Source: Myxococcales bacterium UBA1238 (GTDB lineage: Bacteria; Myxococcota_A; Bradymonadia; UBA7976; UBA1532). From it: a stretch of 8,478 nucleotides of DNA. The stretch spans positions 1 through 8,478 of the forward strand of contig DBWM01000007.1 in the NCBI GenBank assembly GCA_002309015.1, read 5' to 3'. A model generated the notes under the pieces. That model did no database searches and had not been told where the DNA came from. It was given only the letters and a program-made list of their open reading frames with translations. This document shows positions 1 through 4,978 of this stretch, one piece after another; within the stretch, counting starts at the first letter, position 1, and each line of letters begins with the position of its first letter. The position numbers were made by a program, and so were the translations under genes.

Positions 1-2
1 AC

Positions 3-881
3 GATGAATTCGATGCCTATCGCAAACATGTCCGCATCCCCGCAAAACCGGTTACAGCTGAGCCTGCCCCCGCTTTAATCGAACCCAGGGAAGAGGAAGA
101 TGAGTTCGAAAAAGCGCTTAAAGCCGCAAAGGAAGCCAGGTTAAAACGCGAAGCATCCCTGCGGGCGTCCCTCGAAGAAATGGAAGGCACCGTTGCCAAA
201 AAGGCATCGAGCGAGCCACCCAAAACTGAACCGCCCGCGCCCTTACCCCAAAAAGCGCCCGCACCGAAGCCATTGACCGAAAAACCCAAAGCGGAAGAGC
301 CACCCCAAAAACCCGCTTATGACGACTCCGGCGATCTTTTTTCACGCGCCTTAAGGGCTGCAAAACAGACGCGACAAGATGAATTAGACAAGCAGGAACA
401 GGAAAAGAAGGCGGCAGAAGAGGCTGAAAAGGCCGAATTAAAGGCTAAAGCCGAGCGCGTGGCCGCGATGGTCCGGCGTGTAGAAGAGGCGAATAAGGCG
501 GCAGCAGAGGAAGAAGCCGCGCGCAAAAAGCGTGAAGCCGAAAACAAGATGCGTTTGGAAGCGCGGCGTAAAGCGGAAGAAGCGGCGAAAGCAGCGGGAA
601 AAGAATACGACCCCTTCGATGACTCCCACCTGCTCGTCGACTATGAATCCGACGATAAACGCGATCCATTCGACGACTCCGATCTTTTGGTCGACTACGA
701 TGCCGATCAGGAAGACGGCCATAGTTTCTTTGATGACGAGATGGGCGATGCTGCACCCTCGATGCGCTTCAAGAAGGAAAAGGCGGATCCATTCGATGAA
801 AACACCTATGCAAGCGGGATCAGCGCCGATCATGCAGAGTCGCTCATGTTGTATGTTCGCAATCAATTGAAGTCGCTCTGA
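3..881 (+). CDS. Charged coiled-coil protein with short repeats, 5'-truncated
   Basis: The frame is open from the left edge, so the gene starts upstream and only its last 292 residues are seen. The ATG at 180 is internal and is not a justified start. Visible order: a Pro/Lys/Glu-rich linker (about window residues 60-108), then a long Ala/Glu/Lys/Arg helix that looks like a TolA-type coiled coil (about 115-200), then an acidic Asp/Phe-rich tail. Two repeat types stand out. One is a basic amphipathic motif, DEFEKALKAAKEAR at 99-140 and DLFSRALRAAKQTR at 333-374, with a possible third degenerate copy (DEFDAYRKHVR) at the very start. The other is DPFDDSxLLVDY at 609-644 and 663-698, with a shorter DPFDEN relative at 786-803. 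No enzyme motif or membrane segment is visible in this part. I do not recognise the family; a scaffold or adaptor role is only a guess. It lies about 200 bases upstream of rpsB on the same strand but is probably transcribed separately. Confidence 0.75.
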   Translation, partial: DEFDAYRKHVRIPAKPVTAEPAPALIEPREEEDEFEKALKAAKEARLKREASLRASLEEMEGTVAKKASSEPPKTEPPAPLPQKAPAPKPLTEKPKAEEPPQKPAYDDSGDLFSRALRAAKQTRQDELDKQEQEKKAAEEAEKAELKAKAERVAAMVRRVEEANKAAAEEEAARKKREAENKMRLEARRKAEEAAKAAGKEYDPFDDSHLLVDYESDDKRDPFDDSDLLVDYDADQEDGHSFFDDEMGDAAPSMRFKKEKADPFDENTYASGISADHAESLMLYVRNQLKSL

Positions 882-938
882 CGGTGATATGCGCCCTGTC
901 CCTGGGCCACGCCGCGATCCGCTTTGCGAAAGAGAGAC

Positions 939-967
939 TTGCGGAATTTTTGGCAAACTGGTAATAA
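939..967 (+). promoter_or_regulatory. Candidate sigma-70 promoter for rpsB-tsf-pyrH
   Basis: A TTGCGG box (939-944) and a TAATAA box (962-967) are separated by 17 bases, and TG at 959-960 gives an extended -10. Each hexamer matches consensus at only three of six positions, so spacing and context carry the call. Transcription would begin near 974 and give a leader of about 108 bases before rpsB. Confidence 0.4.
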
Positions 968-992
968 GGCCGCCCTTTTAACCCAACACACA

Positions 993-1058
993 CGCGACCC
1001 GAGTTGCAAATGCGTCCTCCGACGCGGGGATTTTGCACCAAAGACGGTCGCGGAGGAC
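993..1058 (+). ncRNA. Structured rpsB 5' leader, candidate autoregulatory element
   Basis: Three perfectly paired helices nest inside one another: CGCGACC (993-999) with GGTCGCG (1046-1052), TGCAAA (1005-1010) with TTTGCA (1032-1037), and GCGTC (1012-1016) with GACGC (1021-1025). The last is capped by a CTCC loop (1017-1020). That loop is complementary to GGAG at 1052-1055, directly 3' of the outer helix, so a pseudoknot is possible. An alternative fold pairs GTCCTCCG (1014-1021) with CGGAGGAC (1051-1058). In E. coli, S2 is known to repress rpsB-tsf through the rpsB leader. That this element binds S2 is inference. Confidence 0.6.
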
Positions 1059-1081
1059 TCAAACGCAGAAAGGCTAAGTCC

Positions 1082-1912
1082 ATGAGTTCTGTCTCCATTC
1101 ACGAATTGCTCGCCGCCGGTGTCCATTTTGGCCACCAAACCCGCCGCTGGAACCCCAAGATGGCTCCCTACATTTACGGTTCTCGTAACGGGATCCACAT
1201 CATCGATCTCCAGCAGACCCAGCCCATGTTCAACAAGGCCTGCGATTACATCACCGCTGCCGTCGCGCGCGGCGAAAGCGTTTTGTTCGTCGGCACCAAG
1301 AAGCAGGCCCAGTCGGTCGTCAAGGCCCAGGCCAGCCGCTGCGGCATGTACTCGGTCACCAATCGCTGGCTTGGCGGCACCCTGACCAACTTCCGCACCA
1401 TCAAGGGATCCATCGAGCGCCTGAACAGCATCGACAAGATGTTCAAGGACGGCACCATCGAAGCGCTCACCAAGAAGGAAACCATGAAGCTCGCTCACGA
1501 ACTCGACAAGCTCGAGACCAACCTGGGCGGCATCAAGGAAATGCAGCAGCTGCCTTCGGTGATCTTCGTCATCGACATCCTGAAGGAGCATATCGCCGTC
1601 ACCGAAGCGCGCCGCCTGGGCATCAAAGTGGTCGCCATCGTCGACACCAACACCGATCCCACCGGCATCGACTTCCCCGTCCCCGGCAACGACGACGCCA
1701 TCAGCGCCATCGAGCTCTTCACCAGCCGCATTGCCGACGCCGTGATCGAAGGCAGCCTGGCCGCCAAGAGCAACAACTTCAGCGAAAAAGAAAACGAATT
1801 CACGACCGCCGCCAGCGACATCGAAGTGGCTTACAAGCCCCACGGGATGGAAATGCCCACCCCCGAAGCGAGCGCCTCGCCCGATGCCAACGCTGAAGCC
1901 AAAGAAGACTGA
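1082..1912 (+). CDS. rpsB: 30S ribosomal protein S2
   Basis: The gene encodes 276 residues of the small-subunit protein S2, which sits on the 30S body near the head and is needed to bring S1 to the ribosome. Family signatures are clear: AAGVHFGHQTRRWNPKM near residues 11-27, NRWLGGTLTNF at 94-104, and VDTNTDPTGIDFPVPGNDDA at 188-207. The ATG at 1082 is chosen because it gives the normal S2 N-terminus and has AAAGG at 1069-1073, eight bases upstream. In-frame starts further up (TTG 1004, ATG 1010) would add residues encoded by the structured leader. The C-terminal part, from about residue 232, is a hydrophilic Ala/Glu/Pro-rich tail that makes the protein longer than the roughly 240 residues of many S2 proteins. 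tsf follows after 32 bases, the usual rpsB-tsf pairing. Confidence 0.98.
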   Translation: MSSVSIHELLAAGVHFGHQTRRWNPKMAPYIYGSRNGIHIIDLQQTQPMFNKACDYITAAVARGESVLFVGTKKQAQSVVKAQASRCGMYSVTNRWLGGTLTNFRTIKGSIERLNSIDKMFKDGTIEALTKKETMKLAHELDKLETNLGGIKEMQQLPSVIFVIDILKEHIAVTEARRLGIKVVAIVDTNTDPTGIDFPVPGNDDAISAIELFTSRIADAVIEGSLAAKSNNFSEKENEFTTAASDIEVAYKPHGMEMPTPEASASPDANAEAKED

Positions 1913-1944
1913 GATTCGCGCATAGCACGCAAAGGAAGATCACA

Positions 1945-2595
1945 ATGGATATTAAAGCCAGCGATGTCGCCGCCCTCCGCAAGCAGACCGGCGCGGGCAT
2001 GATGGATTGCAAAAAGGCTCTCGCCGCTTCCGATGGCGATATCAAGAAGGCCTTGGAATATCTTCAAAAGAAGAACCTGGCTGCTCTGAACAAGCGCGCC
2101 GACAAGGTCGCTGCTGAAGGCGCCGTAGCCGCTTACATTCACGGCGATGGCCGCATCGGCGTTCTGGTCGAAATGAACAGCGAGACCGACTTCGTGGGCC
2201 GCAGCGCTGAATTCCGCGAACTCATCAAAGACGTCGCGATGCAGATCGCCGCTCTGCCTCCGCAATATCTCGACGACACCCAGATCCCCGAAGACGTGCT
2301 GGCCAAGCAGCGCGAAATCTGCCTGGCTCAGATGGAAGACTCCAACAAGCCGGCCGCCATCCTCGAGAAGATCGTCGACGGTAAGATCAAGAAGTGGAAG
2401 AGCGAAGTTTGCCTGCTCGATATGCCTTACATCAAGGACGGCGATAAGACCGTGCGTCAGCATATCCAGGACGTCGCTTCCCAGATCAAAGAAAAGATCG
2501 TCTTGCGTCGTTACGTTCGCTTCGAGCTCGGCGAAGGCATCGAGAAGAAGACAGAAGACTTCGCAGCTGAAGTCGCCAAGCAGATGAACGGCTGA
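1945..2595 (+). CDS. tsf: Elongation factor Ts, short single-core form
   Basis: EF-Ts is the guanine nucleotide exchange factor that releases GDP from EF-Tu in the cytoplasm. The N-terminal UBA-like domain is unmistakable (LRKQTGAGMMDCKKAL, residues 11-26), and the TDFV motif (81-84), whose Asp-Phe inserts into EF-Tu, is intact. The C-terminus carries the RFELGEGIEKK signature (192-202). At 216 residues it is much shorter than the 283-residue E. coli protein and appears to hold one core domain rather than two, a form common outside gammaproteobacteria. The start has AAAGGAAG at 1931-1938, ending six bases before the ATG. It sits between rpsB and pyrH. A second in-frame stop (TGA 2599-2601) follows the first (2593-2595) one codon later. 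Confidence 0.98.
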   Translation: MDIKASDVAALRKQTGAGMMDCKKALAASDGDIKKALEYLQKKNLAALNKRADKVAAEGAVAAYIHGDGRIGVLVEMNSETDFVGRSAEFRELIKDVAMQIAALPPQYLDDTQIPEDVLAKQREICLAQMEDSNKPAAILEKIVDGKIKKWKSEVCLLDMPYIKDGDKTVRQHIQDVASQIKEKIVLRRYVRFELGEGIEKKTEDFAAEVAKQMNG

Positions 2596-2628
2596 TTCTG
2601 ATCCCCTTCCTCACCCTCCATTCCCACC

Positions 2629-3327
2629 ATGCGCATTCTTTATAAAATCTCTGGCGAAGCCCTGGGACAAGGTCAGAACGCCTTAGATCCCGCAACCCTT
2701 ACTCAAGTTGCCGCAGAATTGGTTGAAGCCCACAATGTCGGTGCAGAAATTGCCGTCGTTGTGGGTGGCGGAAACATCTTCCGGGGCCTCAAAGGCTCGG
2801 CCTCAGGCATGAAGAGTCGATGTCGGGCCGACCAAATGGGGATGCTTGCAACGGTGATCAACGCTTTGGCTCTTCAGGATGCGATTGAAAAACAAGGCGC
2901 AGCTGTCACCGTGATGAGCGGACTTGAAGTCCCAAAGGCTGTGGAGCCGTTTAGCGAGCGCAATGCACGAAAACTCTTGTCTCAAGGCGAGATTCTCGTT
3001 TTTGCGGGCGGTACGGGTAATCCCTTCTTCACCACCGACACGGCTGCGGCTTTGCGTGCAGCAGAGATCGGAGCCGATCGCTTGTGCAAGGCGACCAAGG
3101 TCGATGGGATTTATGACGCGGATCCGGTGAAGCATCCGGAGGCTCATAAGTTCGATCACCTGACCTGCGAAGAATGCCTGGAACGCCAACTCGCTGTGAT
3201 GGATCAAACCGCGTTCAGCCTCTGCCGCGAAAACAACATTGGGATCGTGGTCTGTGCGCTCCATGAGGCGGGTAATATCGTGCGCGTGGCGAAGGGTGAA
3301 TCGGTGGGAACGCTGGTAACAGCTTAA
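2629..3327 (+). CDS. pyrH: UMP kinase
   Basis: This is the bacterial amino-acid-kinase-fold enzyme that phosphorylates UMP to UDP with ATP in pyrimidine nucleotide synthesis. Its 232 residues are normal for the family. Visible motifs are KISGEAL (6-12) at the phosphate site, VVGGGNIFRG (44-53), QMGMLATVINALALQDAIE (69-87), GTGNPFFTTDTAAALRAAEI (128-147) in the UMP/ATP region, KATKVDGIYDADP (154-166), and a C-terminal GNIVRVAKGESVGTLV. The ATG at 2629 gives the canonical N-terminus but has no Shine-Dalgarno sequence. The bases before it (about 2602-2628) are almost all pyrimidine, so initiation may depend on coupling to tsf 33 bases upstream or on ribosomal protein S1. It is the last gene of the operon, closed by the terminator after it. 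Confidence 0.97.
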   Translation: MRILYKISGEALGQGQNALDPATLTQVAAELVEAHNVGAEIAVVVGGGNIFRGLKGSASGMKSRCRADQMGMLATVINALALQDAIEKQGAAVTVMSGLEVPKAVEPFSERNARKLLSQGEILVFAGGTGNPFFTTDTAAALRAAEIGADRLCKATKVDGIYDADPVKHPEAHKFDHLTCEECLERQLAVMDQTAFSLCRENNIGIVVCALHEAGNIVRVAKGESVGTLVTA

Positions 3328-3347
3328 AGCCTTCACTTCCGGGCAAT

Positions 3348-3378
3348 AAAAAAGCGGGCCTTAAACCCGCTTTTTTTT
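3348..3378. terminator. Bidirectional intrinsic terminator between convergent genes
   Basis: An 11-bp perfect stem, AAAAAAGCGGG (3348-3358) with CCCGCTTTTTT (3366-3376), has a seven-base loop, and eight T residues follow GCGGG/CCCGC on +. The A tract on the left gives a U tract on the - strand. It ends pyrH transcripts on + and, on -, those of the regulator gene whose stop lies at 3398. Confidence 0.93.
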
Positions 3379-3397
3379 GATCCCGAGCCTCGGTGAA

Positions 3398-4066
3398 TCA
3401 GACCTTCGGCATCGGTCCGGTCAGCTGACGAACCACGGTGGGCTCGATCGCCTGGCGGGTCAAAGTGCCGTCCAGCTTGCTCAGCTGCTCGTCGGTCAGC
3501 TTGGTGTCGGCGCTGAGGATCCCCAGAATGCGGGGCGTAGGCGCTGCGTGGAAGCTGCGCAGAGAAGGCTCATGCGGCAAATCCTGAGGCGCATTGCTGC
3601 GGAGCTGAGGGATCACGGCACTGTGCGCAGATTCGATCCATTTATCAAAGTTCAGCCCAGGAATATCGAGCGCCAGAATGATGAAATGCGGCAGGTATTT
3701 CGCCATCAGGCGGCCGCCATCAAACAGGTTGTCGGTCTCGTAGACTGAGAAGCAACGCTCTTCGTCGGTCTCAGCGCGATCGACCAGAGCATCGTAAATC
3801 GCGTCGCGATCGGCAGAGTTGGTATCGATGATCAACGCGCGCTGCGTCGTCGTATCGCCAGGTTGCTCGATCCAGGACAGAGGAATCTGGTTCTTTACGC
3901 AGAAATCCTCCAAATCGGCGCGCATGATGCGACGATGGCCGCCTTGGGTTTTATGGGCACGAATATGACCATCTTTGATCCAGCGAATGATGGTCATGGG
4001 GGTCACTCGGCAGACGCGGGCAGCGGTGTGAGTGGAGAAAATCTCGGGAATTTTTTGCTCGCTCAT
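3398..4066 (-). CDS. MerR/excisionase-type HTH regulator with degenerate receiver domain
   Basis: The 222-residue protein is probably a cytoplasmic DNA-binding regulator. Residues 9-55 form a MerR/excisionase-like (HTH_17) winged helix: STHTAARVCRVTPMTIIRWI, then a wing with the family-typical GGHRRI at 42-47. Residues 76-215 resemble a response-regulator receiver. RALIID (76-81) is the first strand, with one acidic residue left where two are usual. PHFIILALDIPG (126-137) matches the third strand, but Ala132 stands at the phospho-acceptor Asp position. The conserved Thr and Lys appear as Ser185 and Arg204, and about 20 extra residues lie between. Phosphorylation by a kinase is therefore unlikely. 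The start at 4066 is preferred over an ATG at 4078 because GAGGG ends five bases before it. It lies downstream of frr on the same strand and converges on pyrH. Its target is unknown; the palindrome at its own promoter makes autoregulation possible. Confidence 0.8.
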   Translation of the reverse strand: MSEQKIPEIFSTHTAARVCRVTPMTIIRWIKDGHIRAHKTQGGHRRIMRADLEDFCVKNQIPLSWIEQPGDTTTQRALIIDTNSADRDAIYDALVDRAETDEERCFSVYETDNLFDGGRLMAKYLPHFIILALDIPGLNFDKWIESAHSAVIPQLRSNAPQDLPHEPSLRSFHAAPTPRILGILSADTKLTDEQLSKLDGTLTRQAIEPTVVRQLTGPMPKV

Positions 4067-4122
4067 CTTGTCCCTCATTCAATGAAAAATTTCAGCCATT
4101 TGGAAAATTCGGTCACCGGCTC

Positions 4123-4146
4123 AAAAAATGACCGCTCAACAGCGGT
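4123..4146 (-). terminator. Terminator-like hairpin upstream of the regulator gene
   Basis: Read on -, ACCGCT-GTTG-AGCGGT is a perfect 6-bp hairpin (4146-4131), followed by CA and six T residues (4128-4123). It could end frr transcripts about 100 bases past the frr stop. The stem is short, so efficiency is uncertain. The same palindrome lies at the predicted start point of the regulator promoter and could instead be an operator. Confidence 0.45.
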
Positions 4147-4150
4147 TGGA

Positions 4151-4180
4151 TTTGTAACGTGATTTCGTGAGAGCTTTCAA
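4151..4180 (-). promoter_or_regulatory. Candidate sigma-70 promoter for the HTH regulator gene
   Basis: On the - strand a TTGAAA box (4180-4175) and a TACAAA box (4156-4151) are 18 bases apart, matching consensus at five and four of six positions. Initiation near 4144 would fall inside the left arm of the hairpin at 4131-4146, so transcripts from here would escape that terminator-like structure. Confidence 0.45.
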
Positions 4181-4201
4181 CAACTTTTTCTGTTTATATC
4201 A

Positions 4202-4252
4202 GAAATTTGAGCAGTCCCAGGAGCGCTAACTCCTTGTAACAACTCAAATTTC
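4202..4252 (-). repeat. Inverted repeat spanning the frr stop codon
   Basis: GAAATTTGAG and CTCAAATTTC, at 4202-4211 and 4243-4252, are perfect 10-base inverted repeats 31 bases apart. Between them AGGAG and CTCCT form a second 5-bp stem (4219-4223 with 4230-4234, six-base loop). In frr mRNA the outer arm contains the last two codons and the TGA. No U tract follows, so it is not a typical intrinsic terminator. Confidence 0.6.
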
Positions 4253-4801
4253 CATCAACTCTGCTTCTTTTGCCGAAATCAGTTTTTCAATTTTTGCAAT
4301 CGCTGCATCGGTCTTTTCTTGAATCTTCTTCAAAGCCTTTTCGAGATCGTCTTCGGTGATGTCGCCGTCTTTCTGGAAGCTCTTGGCCGTCGCATTCGCG
4401 TCGCGGCGCTGATTGCGCGTCGCCACCTTGGCTTCTTCACCGCAGGCGTTGACCTGCTTCACCAGGGCCTTGCGGCGATCTTCCGTCAAAGGCGGGATCG
4501 AAAGGCGGATCAGGTTGCCATCGTTGCTCGGGGTGATCCCCAAATCGGATTGCAGGATCGCGCGCTCGATGTCCTTGAGCAGGCTTTGCTCCCAGGGCTT
4601 GATCGTAATCATGCGCGGCTCCGGAACCTGAATCCCCGCCACCTGTGACAGCGGCGTCAGCTGCCCGTAATAGGAAACCTTAATGTTATCGAGCAGATTG
4701 GCGTTTGCACGACCTGTACGAATCCGGGCCAGCTCGCGGTTCAGCGCATCGTTGGTCTTTTGAAATCCGGCTTCTAAGTCACTCAGGATGGAATTGATCA
4801 T
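4244..4801 (-). CDS. frr: Ribosome recycling factor
   Basis: RRF acts with EF-G to split post-termination ribosomes in the cytoplasm. The 185-residue length equals that of the E. coli protein. Family features are in place: the N-terminal helix ending in ELARIRTGRAN (24-34), the beta domain with YYGQLTPLSQVA (44-55) and NLIRLSIPPLTEDRRK (96-111), and the C-terminal long helices of the three-helix bundle. The ATG at 4801 is chosen over GTG at 4807 because GAGG of GAGGAAG sits eight bases before the ATG but only two before the GTG. Unlike the common rpsB-tsf-pyrH-frr order, this gene is on the opposite strand and separated from pyrH by the HTH regulator gene. Confidence 0.97.
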   Translation of the reverse strand: MINSILSDLEAGFQKTNDALNRELARIRTGRANANLLDNIKVSYYGQLTPLSQVAGIQVPEPRMITIKPWEQSLLKDIERAILQSDLGITPSNDGNLIRLSIPPLTEDRRKALVKQVNACGEEAKVATRNQRRDANATAKSFQKDGDITEDDLEKALKKIQEKTDAAIAKIEKLISAKEAELMEI

Positions 4802-4838
4802 GGTCACTTCCTCAAAGAAACCCGTAAAAACAGGGCGA

Positions 4839-4853
4839 GTTGTAACACATGTG
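4839..4853 (-). promoter_or_regulatory. Candidate extended -10 promoter for frr, beside a CACATGTG palindrome
   Basis: Reading leftward, TGTTACAAC supplies a TG-N extended -10 with TACAAC at 4844-4839. No convincing -35 is seen. A perfect 8-bp palindrome, CACATGTG (4846-4853), abuts it and could be an operator. The leader would be about 30 bases long. Confidence 0.3.
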
Positions 4854-4876
4854 ATTCAAAACAAAAAGCGCTACTC

Positions 4877-4905
4877 TTAAGTAAGACCAAAAAAGAGGGC
4901 ATAAA
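4877..4905 (+). promoter_or_regulatory. Candidate promoter for the glycosyltransferase-peptidase pair
   Basis: TTAAGT (4877-4882) and CATAAA (4900-4905) are 17 bases apart, matching three and four of six consensus positions. The -10 overlaps the palindrome at 4896-4915. CTCTTAAG occurs at 4874-4881 and again at 4922-4929, flanking the promoter core. Confidence 0.3.
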
Positions 4906-4915
4906 AAATTGCCCT
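4889..4915 (-). terminator. Terminator-like hairpin on - in the frr/glycosyltransferase spacer
   Basis: On the - strand AGGGCA and TGCCCT (4915-4910, 4901-4896) form a 6-bp stem with an eight-base A/T loop, then C and six T residues (4894-4889). It could block antisense transcription running from the glycosyltransferase gene into frr. The same palindrome overlaps the candidate + promoter, so an operator is the alternative. Confidence 0.35.
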
Positions 4916-4978
4916 GCCTTGCTCTTAAGCGGCTCGGCTTGTATCTTGCCGCCCCATTTGAAGACAAAAGGCGTCGTC

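Noticed and set aside
180..182. ATG 180 as the start of the first protein
   Set aside because: The frame stays open to the left edge, coding-like residues and a repeat motif (99-140) precede it, and there is no good ribosome site, so it is internal.
885..925. Terminator for the first gene in the spacer before rpsB
   Set aside because: Only a weak GCCC/GGGC pairing is present, without a T tract; no convincing terminator is visible.
1004..1081. Extended N-terminus for S2 from TTG 1004 or ATG 1010
   Set aside because: It would add residues encoded by the paired leader RNA, absent from the S2 family, whereas ATG 1082 has a suitable AAAGG and gives the usual N-terminus.
863..1843. Long - strand open frame of 326 codons opposite rpsB
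   Set aside because: It is antisense to a certain rpsB gene, its translation is Gly/Val/Asp-rich in the way expected from the reverse of biased codons, and no recognisable domain or ribosome site is seen.
1831..2463. Long - strand open frame opposite tsf
   Set aside because: It is a mirror of the strong codon bias in tsf, with no domain and no promoter or ribosome site. The same explanation covers frames opposite the glycosyltransferase and peptidase genes.
4110..4146. Classical attenuator for the regulator gene
   Set aside because: The alternative stem lies 3' of the terminator-like hairpin and its U tract, so it would form too late to prevent termination during transcription.
4919..4978. 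Longer glycosyltransferase start at TTG 4919
   Set aside because: It needs a rare start codon and runs through spacer DNA holding a CTCTTAAG repeat. ATG 4979 has AAAAGG at good spacing and leads directly into the first membrane segment.
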